A stretch of DNA of 64,000 nucleotides, from NCBI GenBank assembly GCA_000961595.1, contig LADO01000050.1:48232-112231 (forward strand), given 5' to 3'. The translations under genes and the position numbers were made by a program. How positions within the stretch are numbered: position 1 is the stretch's first letter; every line of letters begins with the position of its first letter. The notes under the pieces were generated by a model. The model did not search any database and had not been told where the DNA came from. It saw only the letters and a program-made list of their open reading frames with translations. The stretch is from Peptococcaceae bacterium BRH_c4b. Lineage in GTDB: Bacteria; Bacillota; Desulfotomaculia; Desulfotomaculales; Desulfocucumaceae. Below are positions 16,496-24,806 of this stretch, one piece after another.

Positions 16496-16524
16496 TAGAC
16501 TTGAGATACTGCAGGGGGTATAAT
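16496..16524 (+). promoter_or_regulatory. promoter of the CsoR-like gene with overlapping operator 2
   Basis: TAGACT (16496-16501) and TATAAT (16519-16524) are 17 nt apart. The spacer contains ATACTGCAGGGGGTAT (16506-16521), an ATAC...GTAT motif with a G-tract typical of this repressor family. Repressor binding here would block the promoter, so autoregulation is likely. Confidence 0.6.
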
Positions 16525-16560
16525 ACGCAATAATAGGAATATAAGCCCAAGGGGGTAAAA

Positions 16561-16845
16561 ATGGCTAAAACATTTGTGGATCACGAGCAAATAAAGAAAG
16601 AAATGGTATCCCGGCTTAAAAAGATTGAGGGGCAGGTCAGGGGTGTAACAAAAATGATCCAGGAAGGAAGAGGATGCGGAGAAGTTGTTATCCAGTTGGG
16701 CGCCATTAAGGCAGCCGTTAACAAAGTAGGTTTTACGGTACTGGCCTGCTACCTGGCCGGAAGTATTGAGGAGGAGCTCAAAGAACACGGTGACATGAAC
16801 CAGGTGCTGGATGACTTTATGACAACATTGAAGAAGTTTTCCTGA
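16561..16845 (+). CDS. CsoR/RcnR/FrmR-family metal- or thiol-responsive repressor
   Basis: The 94-residue all-helical DUF156 protein has the family core RLKKIEGQVRGVTKMI followed by Cys39 (EGRGCGEVVIQLGAIKAAVNK), the conserved sensing cysteine. A second cysteine, Cys63 (VLACYL), lies close to where CsoR has its His-x3-Cys pair, but the histidine is missing. The Cu(I) site of classical CsoR is therefore incomplete, and a persulfide sensor (CstR-like) or another inducer is possible. No metal exporter or sulfur gene lies beside it. The start follows AAGGGGG, and two candidate operators lie upstream. Confidence 0.9.
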   Translation: MAKTFVDHEQIKKEMVSRLKKIEGQVRGVTKMIQEGRGCGEVVIQLGAIKAAVNKVGFTVLACYLAGSIEEELKEHGDMNQVLDDFMTTLKKFS

Positions 16846-16915
16846 ATACTGCTGAACGGGGAATTATAACTGCCCGTTGAAGCAATAATAGTCAAAAAGC
16901 TCCGGGGGAATTCTA

Positions 16916-17296
16916 ATGATTATTAACTCTGTAGAAGAATTTATCGATGTAGTAAAGGATGGCTGGGCGGGGAGGAAAATATCAGTTACGAAAACAGCGC
17001 CAACGCCTGACATTGATCTGTATATAAACGATGCCAGGCTGGTGTCCTGGAGCGAAGTGGACAAGCGTATTCGCTGCAGGTACCCAGAAGGCGGGGAGTT
17101 TCTGGTGGTTGAAGGCAGCAACGGGCCGGGCGGCGGAACAGAAAAGCCGGCAGTCCGGTCGCTGATTATTCGTGTGGACAGCAGTACCGTTTTTGATGCA
17201 AGAAAAAGCCGGCTGGTGCTTCTTTCGGATGAAGAGGTAATAGAGTTCAAGGAAATTAATAGCTGTAGCGAACGGGGTCCTCATGGCTGGGTTTAA
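16916..17296 (+). CDS. hypothetical protein, 126 residues
   Basis: I do not recognise this protein. It has no signal peptide or membrane segment; a mixed alpha/beta composition and a glycine-rich turn (GSNGPGGGTEKP) near residue 70 are visible. The start ATG follows CGGGGGA. Its last 13 codons overlap, antisense, the truncated end of the DUF763 pseudogene, so the C-terminus (NSCSERGPHGWV) may have been replaced when a deletion joined the two genes. It lies 70 nt after the CsoR-like gene and may be co-transcribed with it. Confidence 0.6.
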   Translation: MIINSVEEFIDVVKDGWAGRKISVTKTAPTPDIDLYINDARLVSWSEVDKRIRCRYPEGGEFLVVEGSNGPGGGTEKPAVRSLIIRVDSSTVFDARKSRLVLLSDEEVIEFKEINSCSERGPHGWV

Positions 17297-17892
17297 CTCC
17301 GTAAATAACCTCGCCAACCAGAGCGAAAGCCCTCACCGTGGCTGGACCAACGCCCTCCACCGCCAGAATTTCCTCAAAAGATGCAGGCTTAAGGTCATAC
17401 AGCCTGGACAGAATCTTCTCCAGTCTGGCGGCCCGGGGTACCGGGTGTGCAGCAGGCAGGTTAAGTAACCTTAAACCATCAGGCGGCATTTCATTAAGCC
17501 TTTTAATAGTCTTAATAACCTCATCCGGCCTGTCACCAGCCAGGTATACCGTGGCGTTCCTGGACTTGTTGCTATCCGTCGCCACCATGTTCAGCACCTG
17601 GCCAGCCTGGTTACCGCAAACTGCGGCATGGGGTTCATTCACAAAGCTCTCCACATTATCCCCTTGCCAGTGGTATCGCCTGGCCCAGCCGCTGGCTTGG
17701 TTCATGCCTTGCTGTACCACCGCCTAGGGCCTGAAACCAGAAGGGGTCGGAAAGGCGGGCCAGCACTTCCGTCGGGCCGTATTCCTCAACTATTGCTTCG
17801 ATAATGGCGGAGCCAAGTTTTGCCATCCGCTCGAATAGCCAGCGGGGGCAGTGGTGTCCGTGCAGGGGAAGATTGGCTATACCTGTTCTCAT
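17256..17892 (-). pseudogene. DUF763-family gene, broken by internal deletion and frameshift
   Basis: The N-terminal piece (17892-17656) starts [23 protein letters not shown] and runs to [11 protein letters not shown], as in DUF763 proteins. It then leaves the family sequence. The C-terminal piece (17720-17256) in another frame carries the family's [21 protein letters not shown] and SHEDPVRYSY segments. DUF763 proteins are usually near 370-400 residues, so about 130-150 central residues are missing, and a frameshift lies at the join near 17720-17730 (around CCTAGG). The extreme C-terminus also stops early compared with the family. DUF763 has no established function. Confidence 0.8.
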
Positions 17893-17974
17893 ATGATCAC
17901 CCGGTATAATTATATACCGTACATAAGTTCGCTGGCAATGGTAATAGTAATAACCTTGGCAGTTGTGGTAAAAT

Positions 17975-18829
17975 ATGCTATTGAGTGAGGATAGCTGGGA
18001 AGTGGTAACATTGGATTTGCGGGTCAGGCCGGTGATTAAATGGGCTGGCGGAAAAAGGCAGATGCTGGGTCAGTACGCTCCATATTTTCCCCTGGATTAC
18101 CGGGCTTATCATGAACCCTTTCTGGGGGGTGGGGCGGTTTACTTTTTTCTTTCCCCGGCAAAAGCATTTCTGTCGGATATAAACGAGGAATTGATCAATA
18201 TGTACCGGGTGCTGCAGACATCTGTGCGTGAACTTATAAACGACTTACACAGTCACCTTAATGATAGGGAGTATTACTACAACCTCAGGGCCATGGACCC
18301 GGCAGGGCTGAACGAGGTACAGAGAGCATCAAGGCTGATTTTTTTGAACAAGACCTGTTACAACGGGCTTTATAGGGTAAACAGGAAAAACCAGTTCAAT
18401 GTACCCTTCGGGAGTTACGCTAAACCCAAGATTGTGGACGAAGAGGTATTGTTAGCCGCACATTTTGCCCTGCAGGGAGCTACTCTGGAGCGGAAAGACT
18501 TTCAGGTGGTTCTGGATAGGTCCCGGTCTGGTGATTTTGTCTATTTTGACCCACCTTATGTTCCCCTTAGCCGGACCGCGAACTTTACCGATTATACCAA
18601 CGGTTCTTTTGACAGCCGCGAGCAGGCCAGACTGGCGGATACTTTCCATGAGCTTACCCAAAAGGGTTGCCTGGTGATGCTGAGTAACTCTGATACCCCG
18701 CTAATAAGAGATCTGTATGGAAAATATTTAAAAGGCTTTGTGGTGGTGCAGGGCGTCCGCTGCGTCAATTCCAGGGGTGACAGGAGAGGTCGTATAGATG
18801 AGCTATTAATCTGTAACTGGCTAAAGTGA
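17975..18829 (+). CDS. dam: DNA adenine methylase, Dam/DpnIIA family
   Basis: The 284-residue protein belongs to the class alpha N6-adenine methyltransferases (PF02086), which usually modify GATC. The order is typical: [11 protein letters not shown] near residue 20 (SAM-binding motif I), FLGGGAVYF, a target-recognition region, and the catalytic DPPY ([18 protein letters not shown]) near residue 190. The first ATG is used, but TTG 18011 ([11 protein letters not shown]) matches the usual family start and is a good alternative. No restriction endonuclease gene is adjacent, so this looks like an orphan methylase. Confidence 0.92.
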   Translation: MLLSEDSWEVVTLDLRVRPVIKWAGGKRQMLGQYAPYFPLDYRAYHEPFLGGGAVYFFLSPAKAFLSDINEELINMYRVLQTSVRELINDLHSHLNDREYYYNLRAMDPAGLNEVQRASRLIFLNKTCYNGLYRVNRKNQFNVPFGSYAKPKIVDEEVLLAAHFALQGATLERKDFQVVLDRSRSGDFVYFDPPYVPLSRTANFTDYTNGSFDSREQARLADTFHELTQKGCLVMLSNSDTPLIRDLYGKYLKGFVVVQGVRCVNSRGDRRGRIDELLICNWLK

Positions 18830-18937
18830 ACCTCCCCCGCTTGTAGAAGAAAGGGCTAGGAGACTGATGCAAATGTACATGATGAGCTTATGTAAACAGA
18901 GTTAGTGAGCATCAACCAAAGATTCGTGCGCCATCCA

Positions 18938-19058
18938 GAGGCCGTTCAAAAACAAGCATGGCGCGGAAGGCGAAGCAGGACAGCGCGGAGCGTACTGTAA
19001 GTACGTGAGCACTGGACGGCAAGCCTGACAAAGCCAGGCGCAGTTTTTCAACGGCCTC
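18938..19058. repeat. MITE-like element, intact 121-bp copy
   Basis: The ends GAGGCCGTTCAAAAAC and GTTTTTCAACGGCCTC form a 16-bp inverted repeat with one mismatch. The interior holds a small hairpin (CGTAC-TGTAA-GTACG). A reverse-orientation copy interrupted by another repeat lies at 4963-5158. No coding capacity. Confidence 0.85.
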
Positions 19059-19075
19059 CTAGGGGCTTAACATTG

Positions 19076-19276
19076 TTATGCAAACATATTGCCTGCGGCT
19101 TTTTCAAGTATGCCGGCCACGCTTTCCCGGTTATTCATACGCAAAAAATCCACCGTTCCGGCTAAAATTTCATATATTCTTTCAGCCCCCAGGCTATTGA
19201 AGAGAGCGATGAGTACCAGTTGCTGTTCATCCATATCCATTAACGCTATTATTTCATCGGTATCCTTGAAATTCAT
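19076..19276 (-). CDS. hypothetical protein, 66 residues
   Basis: A small acidic, helical protein (MNFKDTDEIIALMDMDEQQ...) without signal peptide, membrane segment or cysteine motif. The start ATG lies 8 nt after GGGAGG, which supports expression. It is divergent from uridine kinase and ends next to the MITE-like element. I cannot assign a family or function. Confidence 0.6.
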   Translation of the reverse strand: MNFKDTDEIIALMDMDEQQLVLIALFNSLGAERIYEILAGTVDFLRMNNRESVAGILEKAAGNMFA

Positions 19277-19391
19277 AATTTAAAGCCTCCCATTAAATTT
19301 GTTAATATGTTTGTATGAACTTCCGGATTTTCGCACAGCTAAAAGGAATGTTGCCCCGCCATGCAGAAAATATAAAGGCGGGGGGGATATT

Positions 19392-20012
19392 ATGTCGATA
19401 GTGGTAGGCATAACGGGAGGGACAGGTTCCGGTAAGACCACGGTGGCCAAGGCGGTGGCTGGGGCCTTCCAGGAAAGGGCTTTGCTGGTGGAACAGGATT
19501 GTTTTTATTTGGACAGAAGCCACCTGGCTCCCTCCGAAAGAGATAAAGTAAATTATGATCATCCTGAATCCATAGACTGGGTTCTGTTGTTAGATACAAT
19601 CTGCAGACTTAAAGCAAAGGAGCATGTGGTGCTTCCCCAGTATGACTTTACCAACCATACCAGGAAAAAAACTGTTACCAGGGTGGGTCCGGCCGATATA
19701 ATTTTGCTGGAGGGAATATTTGCTCTTTTTTATCCCGGTCTCAGGGAAATGCTGGATTTGAAAATATTTGTACAAACCGATGCGGATGTAAGACTGATTA
19801 GGCGTGTAAAAAGGGACATGGACGAATACGGCCGTACCAGGGACGCCATTTTCAGTCAGTACCGCAAAAGCGTTAAGCCTATGCACGAGAGATATGTTGA
19901 GCCTACTAAATATTATGCTGATATTATTATTCCCGAAGGCGGCTTTAACTTGCTGGGGGTGGAAACTATAATATCCCAGGTAGCCAAAATGTTGCGTTAT
20001 AACATTATCTAA
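19392..20012 (+). CDS. udk: uridine kinase
   Basis: The kinase phosphorylates uridine or cytidine with ATP or GTP in pyrimidine salvage. The 206-residue protein starts at ATG 19392 behind a G-rich binding site. The P-loop GGTGSGKTTVAK is at residues 9-20, followed by the conserved YDHPESIDW, YDFTNHTRK and LLEGIFALFYPGLR segments and RRVKRDM. Length and motifs fit the uridine kinase/phosphoribulokinase family well. The repeat pair at 20014 starts right after the stop. Confidence 0.9.
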   Translation: MSIVVGITGGTGSGKTTVAKAVAGAFQERALLVEQDCFYLDRSHLAPSERDKVNYDHPESIDWVLLLDTICRLKAKEHVVLPQYDFTNHTRKKTVTRVGPADIILLEGIFALFYPGLREMLDLKIFVQTDADVRLIRRVKRDMDEYGRTRDAIFSQYRKSVKPMHERYVEPTKYYADIIIPEGGFNLLGVETIISQVAKMLRYNII

Positions 20013-20013
20013 G

Positions 20014-20159
20014 GAAAGGGGACACACCTTCTTGGTTGTCTCAAATCCTTACGTCTTAACAATATCACGAAGGAATGTCCCCAATTTATGGGACACACCT
20101 TCGTGGTTGTCTAATATCTTTACGTCTTAACAGTTTCACGAAGGAATGTTCCCAACTAA
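20014..20159. repeat. two tandem REP-like units, GGGGACACACC family
   Basis: Each unit of about 70 nt runs from GGGGACACACCTTC (second copy GGGACACACCTTC) to CACGAAGGAATGTCCCC (second copy GTTCCC). The interiors are similar to each other. The second unit overlaps the 3' end of the HD-GYP gene. Confidence 0.85.
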
Positions 20160-20765
20160 TGTTGATCTCCTAAAAGCTTTTAGGAAAAATCCCACTACAT
20201 CCGGGTCAAACTGGGTATTTTTACCCTGTTTTAACCGGCTTACGGCTTCGCGGTGGGAAAAACCCCGTCTGAATGGCCTGTCCGTGGTCATGGCCTCATA
20301 AGCATCGGCCACGGTAATTATTCTCGCCAGAAAGGGGATGTCCTCGCCGGATATATTCCCGGGATATCCCCTGCCGTTATAAAATTCGTGATGGTGAAAT
20401 ATTACCGGCGCGAGGCACTTGAGAGTCTCGATTCGACCGACTATTTGCGCGCCTGTGTGGGGATGCAATTTTATTATGGCCCATTCTTCTTCATTGAGAC
20501 CGCCAGGTTTGTACAGCAGTTCCGGAGGGATTGCCAGTTTTCCGCAGTCGTGAAGCAGTGAGGCAATGTAAAGCTGATTGACCTCCTCCTCCGGAAGGTC
20601 AATTTCCCTGCCAATCATAAATGAATACCGGGCTGTTCTGAGTGAATGTTCACCAACTAGCACATCCCATGTATTTACCGTAGAAGATATCATGCCGATA
20701 AGCCGGCTTTGTTCTTCTCCGGCCAGTTCATTTACTTTTAAGATGAACTCTTCAGTTAAACTCAT
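20136..20765 (-). CDS. HD-GYP domain protein (putative cyclic-di-GMP phosphodiesterase)
   Basis: The 209-residue protein is a stand-alone HD-GYP domain. The metal-binding residues are visible: His40 (GEHSLRTARYS), His72-Asp73 with Lys76 (LLHDCGKLAIP), His101 (LHPHTG), and H125-H126-E127 followed by NGRGYPG. HD-GYP enzymes typically hydrolyse cyclic di-GMP. No sensory or membrane domain is present. The last seven residues (LVGNIPS) come from the adjoining repeat. GAGGT precedes the ATG. A gene starting 30 nt upstream in the same direction (20797-21105) may be co-transcribed. Confidence 0.9.
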   Translation of the reverse strand: MSLTEEFILKVNELAGEEQSRLIGMISSTVNTWDVLVGEHSLRTARYSFMIGREIDLPEEEVNQLYIASLLHDCGKLAIPPELLYKPGGLNEEEWAIIKLHPHTGAQIVGRIETLKCLAPVIFHHHEFYNGRGYPGNISGEDIPFLARIITVADAYEAMTTDRPFRRGFSHREAVSRLKQGKNTQFDPDVVGFFLKAFRRSTLVGNIPS

Positions 20766-20796
20766 GCGGCAACCTCTTGGCTGGCAATAGTTAATA

Positions 20797-21105
20797 CTAT
20801 TTGATTACGGCATACAGAGCTCTTTCAGCGTTGTCAAATTTAGCCTCAAATTTTCCTCTTTTGCTGACACCAAATTGATTGAAGAAGCCTTTTCCAAATA
20901 CCTTGGTTTTTTTGATTTCCATTCCGCCTTCTTCCACAGCTTTTACCCTTATAGTGCCGTTATCCCTGTCATAAGCCAGTTCGATTCTGTTGGAACCTAA
21001 TTTTTCCCTGGCCACATTATTGAACACAATTGACGTTTTGGACAGAGATATTATTGGTGCTTTCTCCTGTCTTTCTCCTCTTGGTTTATAAATTTCAAAA
21101 CTCAC
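20797..21105 (-). CDS. hypothetical protein, 102 residues
   Basis: A basic protein with alternating beta-type and charged segments (IISLSKTSIVFNNVAREKLG; VFGKGFFNQFGVSKRGKF). It has no membrane segment and no cysteines. The start is GTG behind AAAGGAGAGG. It ends 32 nt before the HD-GYP gene on the same strand, so a shared transcript is likely. I do not recognise the family. Confidence 0.65.
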   Translation of the reverse strand: MSFEIYKPRGERQEKAPIISLSKTSIVFNNVAREKLGSNRIELAYDRDNGTIRVKAVEEGGMEIKKTKVFGKGFFNQFGVSKRGKFEAKFDNAERALYAVIK

Positions 21106-21379
21106 TGGACAACCTCTCCTTTATTTAATTAATAAATGTAAACTCTACTTATAGGTCTAGAGTCCTATGAAGGATTATCGTTATTAATTGGTTATGGAAT
21201 TAATACACAACTCCTTGATTTATAATTCTATATGAGTTGATTTTATCCTTCACAATTATGGATTAATCGAAATATTTTTCAAAAAGTATAACGGATCAAG
21301 AAATAGCATGGAAGTGGCAGAGGTGTTAAAGTATGGAAGTTAAAATTCAGAATTGTTTTTAATATCTATATTTGCCGGG

Positions 21380-21427
21380 AATCGAATAAGGCAGCCACTG
21401 CTCCGGCAGTGGCTGCCTTATTCGATT
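21380..21427. other. perfect 22-bp hairpin in an otherwise empty gap
   Basis: Arms of 22 nt (AATCGAATAAGGCAGCCACT...) are exactly complementary around the loop TCCG. No T-run follows on either strand. The rest of 21106-21531 is AT-rich and shows no gene. It could end transcripts from either side, or be a single copy of another repeat family; I see no second copy in the window. Confidence 0.7.
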
Positions 21428-21531
21428 AATATCGGTGTACTGCTTGTTATTATAGAGTTCAATGTAACGGAGAATTGCCAGTCTAGCTTTTTAAATCTGC
21501 GGTAGCTACCGGGCATACCTTCGTCTAACGG

Positions 21532-22179
21532 TTAATACCGGGTGGTGGGGAGGTGCACCGGGTTTTCCGGCCAGCACAGCTTAATGAAGTTGAAAATTAT
21601 TCTGGCAGTAAAACCCCAGATGTAATAGTTTTCATATTCATAAGCATACATGGGTATGTCCCATCTCTTCTGCCAGCCCTTTTTATAATAACCTGGCACC
21701 TTGTCATAATCAAAGGTAGAGTCGTACCGGGTGCCTATATCTACCTTGTACAACCTCGGGGAGTTGTTTAAAAAGAATGATAGCGGAACCGTGAATATTC
21801 TATCCACCTCGGAGGGATTGGGGTAGAACAAATCGGTTTTCAGCAGGCAGACGTATGGATATATTATAGCGCCATAAGGTGTAATCATAACGTCAAGTTC
21901 ACCAATTAACTCAATTTGATCTGCAGTAATTCCCAATTCTTCACATGTTTCCCTGTAAGCGGTGTGCAGCGGGCAGTTTATTTCATCGCTTTCCACTTTC
22001 CCTCCGGGAAAACAGATTTCGCCCGGTTGGCGGCTCAGGTTGGCAGAGCGGACTTCAAAGAGAATCTGCTCCCCTTGTTCGCACTTAATTATGGGGAGAG
22101 TCACTGCTGATATAAAATAATCCTCTTTATCCAAAATTTTAGCCTTGCGACAGGATAAGCGTTTTAATATTTCCTTCAT
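21532..22179 (-). CDS. Nudix hydrolase, CoA pyrophosphatase (NudL-like)
   Basis: The 215-residue protein has the Nudix region FPGGKVESDE...AYRETCEELGI preceded by VRSANLSRQPGEIC, which matches the extra signature of CoA/coenzyme pyrophosphatases (RS-x3-...-G-[EQ]-x2-FPGG). Such enzymes split CoA or acyl-CoA into 3',5'-ADP and phosphopantetheine. The C-terminal aromatic region (YAYEYENYYIWGFTARII) contains the IWG-T pattern common to the subfamily. It lies about 55 nt downstream of the diaphorase genes on the same strand, but function does not link them. Confidence 0.85.
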   Translation of the reverse strand: MKEILKRLSCRKAKILDKEDYFISAVTLPIIKCEQGEQILFEVRSANLSRQPGEICFPGGKVESDEINCPLHTAYRETCEELGITADQIELIGELDVMITPYGAIIYPYVCLLKTDLFYPNPSEVDRIFTVPLSFFLNNSPRLYKVDIGTRYDSTFDYDKVPGYYKKGWQKRWDIPMYAYEYENYYIWGFTARIIFNFIKLCWPENPVHLPTTRY

Positions 22180-22233
22180 ACATACCTCGAATATACTGAA
22201 GTTGATCCTATTTGTATATACGGTGTATTACCT

Positions 22234-22881
22234 TTAGCTCATACATTTAATGGTCAGGGCACCCACCGGGCAAACCCCGGCGCAAACATCGCAGTAATTG
22301 CAGTTGCTTTCCGCCAGAGGAGCATCCCGGAAAGTGGTGACCATCCGGTCGAAGCCGCGCCGGGCGAAGCCAAGAATACCCGCTCCCCGTGTTTTACATA
22401 CCCAAACGCAACGGCCGCAGAGTACGCATTTGTTGGGATCGTATATAATACCGGGAGCGGAGTCATCCACTGGCAGGTTTCTCTCCAGCAGGGGCAGTTC
22501 CTTCGGTTTTAAGCTTAGACCACGCTCTCTGGCTATCCTTTGCAGTGCACAGGAGTGGTTGGCGGGGCATATATTACACTCCAGTCTGTGATTGGTCATG
22601 AGCATCTCGAAGCCGGTGCGTACCAGCCGGTCAACCCTGGGGCTGCGGGTAGTAACTGCCATGCCGGGCTGTACCGTTTCGGTGCAGGCGGTAACCGGAC
22701 TTGGGTAACCCTTTATTTCCACGAAGCAGAGCCTGCAAGAGGCAAAAGGAGTATGGTTTTCTTCAATAGCACAGAGATGCGGGATGTATATTTTATTGGC
22801 CAGTGCTGCCCATAAAACTTTATCACCCGGTTGCGCTGTTATTTCCTGTCCGTCGATGGTTAAGGTTATTTGTTGGCTCAT
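22234..22881 (-). CDS. iron-sulfur subunit of a diaphorase (HoxU/NuoG N-terminal type)
   Basis: The 215-residue protein holds a plant-type [2Fe-2S] domain (HLCAIEENHTPFASCRLCFVEI...TACTETV), the His-Cys-ligated [4Fe-4S] motif (TNHRLECNICPANHSC), and two ferredoxin-type [4Fe-4S] sites (CVLCGRCVWVCK; CNYCDVCAGVCP). This is the electron-wire part of NuoG, HoxU or HydA. It stops before any molybdopterin or H-cluster domain, so it carries no catalytic site of its own. Its ATG overlaps the upstream stop by 4 nt (ATGA), implying coupled translation with the NuoF-like subunit. Confidence 0.9.
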   Translation of the reverse strand: MSQQITLTIDGQEITAQPGDKVLWAALANKIYIPHLCAIEENHTPFASCRLCFVEIKGYPSPVTACTETVQPGMAVTTRSPRVDRLVRTGFEMLMTNHRLECNICPANHSCALQRIARERGLSLKPKELPLLERNLPVDDSAPGIIYDPNKCVLCGRCVWVCKTRGAGILGFARRGFDRMVTTFRDAPLAESNCNYCDVCAGVCPVGALTIKCMS

Positions 22882-24806
22882 TTTTTCCCCTTCTCCCTTG
22901 CGGCCACCTCTTCAGGGGGCGATAATTTGACTACAGCCCTGTACTGGGGCGGACACGCCAGCAGGCAACTGTCACACTTAACGCATTTTTCCTGGTTAAT
23001 CACCTTTATCCGGTCCTCGTTTGAAAATATAGCCTCCACAGGGCAGCTACCCACGCAGGCGTCGCAGGAACGCTCACATTTTTCCGGCAAAATGTAGTAG
23101 GCGATCAAGTCTTTGCACATTAGAGAAGGGCAGCGCTTTTCGTTGATGTGGGCATCATATTCGTCACGGAAGTATTTGATGGTGCTCAGAACCGGATTGG
23201 GAGCAGTTTTGCCCAGATTGCACAATGAGCCCGCCTTTATATCTTCAGCCAGGGTCAGCAGCTTTTCAATATCTCCCGGCGCGCCCTTACCCTTGGTTAT
23301 GTTTTCCAAAATGTTAAGCATGTGCTTGGTGCCCAGACGGCAGAATGTACATTTACCGCAGGATTCCTTCTGGGTAAAATCCAGAAAATACCTGGCTATT
23401 TCGACCATACAGTCATCCTGATCCAGCACTACCATACCGCCGGAACCCATGATAGCCCCGACCTGTTTCAGGGAGTCAAAATCGATGGGGGTTTCCAGCA
23501 CGGACTCGGGCAGGCAGCCCCCGGAGGGTCCCCCAATTTGCACAGCCTTGAAGGTTTTACCCCCGGCGATACCGCTACCCACGTCGTAGATCATCTGATT
23601 CAGGGTGGTGCCCATGGGAACTTCCGCCAGTCCTGTGTTAACCACTTTGCCGGCCAGGGCGAAAATGGCGGTTCCGGGGCTTTCCGGTGTGCCCGTGGAT
23701 TTAAACCAGTCGGCGCCCCTGGATATTATATGCGGTACATAGCAGAGTGTTTTTACATTGTCTATGATGGTGGGTTTGCCCCAGAGACCGGCAATGGCCG
23801 GAAAGGGCGGGCGGTGGTGCGGTATACCGGGTTCACCCTCTATGGAGGCAATCAGGGCTGTTTCTTCCCCACAGACGAATGCCCCGGAACCCTGAAAAAT
23901 TTCTATATCGAAATCAAAACCGGAATCCAGTATGGATTTGCCTAGCAGGTAGTATTCCCGGACCTGCTTTACCGCCAGCCTGATTCGTTCCACCGCCAGC
24001 GGGTATTCGGCCCGTACGTATACGTATCCCCTGGCAGCCCCCACAGCATAGGCAGCTATGATCATACCCTCGATCATCTTGTGCGGATTGGACTCTAATA
24101 TGGTGCGGTCCATGAAAGCACCCGGGTCTCCTTCATCGGCATTGCAGATAATAAATTTTTCTTTGGCATCTGCTTTCAGGCAGGTCTCCCATTTGACTCC
24201 GGTGGGGAACCCTGCGCCGCCCCTGCCGCGCAGCCCCGAGTCTTTCATTGTTTGCACTATACTCTCAGGCGTCTGACGCAGTACGCTACACAGGGCTTTA
24301 TACCCACCGGTGGCAAGATAATTTTCAATATTCTGCGGGTCGATAAGGCCGCAGTAATCCATAATAATTTTCTTTTCAATCAGCCCTCTGGGGAAATCAG
24401 CCATGGTGGGAATGAAATCATTTACTTCCATTGCCGCCAGTGCATACTCCAGACAGGGGTCGCCTTCGCCCAGGTAGTCCTGAACCAGGCGGGAGGCAAT
24501 GCCCTCCGTCACATATCCGTAGCAGATGGGAGGAAAGTCCGAATCGGGTCTGGTAATTACCACCAGGGGTTCGGCATAGCAGTGGCCCATACAGCCCACT
24601 TCCAGCACATTGGCATCTATATTCAGCCGCTCCAGTTCAGCCATAATTGTTCTTTTGACTTCCAGTGCCCCGGCGGCACGGCCGCAGGTGGCCGCTCCCA
24701 CCATAATCAGCGGTTTTTCTAACAGTGGCTGCCAGCTGGCTGATGCACAGATCTTTATTTTCTCCAGGGCAGAGGAAACGTCGTGGTTATCATTTTTCAC
24801 CGGCAT
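22878..24806 (-). CDS. NuoF/HydB-like NAD(P)H-binding flavoprotein subunit
   Basis: The 642-residue protein has an N-terminal thioredoxin-like [2Fe-2S] domain (residues 30-120, ATCGRAAGA and EVGCMGHCYAEP). The NuoF core follows with the FMN/NADH site GRGGAGFPTG and GSGAFVCGEETALIASIEG, and the N3-type cluster SCGKCTFCRLGT. A C-terminal two-[4Fe-4S] ferredoxin domain ends it (CERSCDACVGSCP; CVKCDSCLLACPP). This architecture is typical of NADH-dependent [FeFe]-hydrogenases and formate dehydrogenases, often electron-bifurcating. The ATG at 24806 is close behind AGAAGG; GTG 24800 has better spacing. It overlaps the upstream gene by 17 nt. Confidence 0.92.
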   Translation of the reverse strand: MPVKNDNHDVSSALEKIKICASASWQPLLEKPLIMVGAATCGRAAGALEVKRTIMAELERLNIDANVLEVGCMGHCYAEPLVVITRPDSDFPPICYGYVTEGIASRLVQDYLGEGDPCLEYALAAMEVNDFIPTMADFPRGLIEKKIIMDYCGLIDPQNIENYLATGGYKALCSVLRQTPESIVQTMKDSGLRGRGGAGFPTGVKWETCLKADAKEKFIICNADEGDPGAFMDRTILESNPHKMIEGMIIAAYAVGAARGYVYVRAEYPLAVERIRLAVKQVREYYLLGKSILDSGFDFDIEIFQGSGAFVCGEETALIASIEGEPGIPHHRPPFPAIAGLWGKPTIIDNVKTLCYVPHIISRGADWFKSTGTPESPGTAIFALAGKVVNTGLAEVPMGTTLNQMIYDVGSGIAGGKTFKAVQIGGPSGGCLPESVLETPIDFDSLKQVGAIMGSGGMVVLDQDDCMVEIARYFLDFTQKESCGKCTFCRLGTKHMLNILENITKGKGAPGDIEKLLTLAEDIKAGSLCNLGKTAPNPVLSTIKYFRDEYDAHINEKRCPSLMCKDLIAYYILPEKCERSCDACVGSCPVEAIFSNEDRIKVINQEKCVKCDSCLLACPPQYRAVVKLSPPEEVAAREKGKK

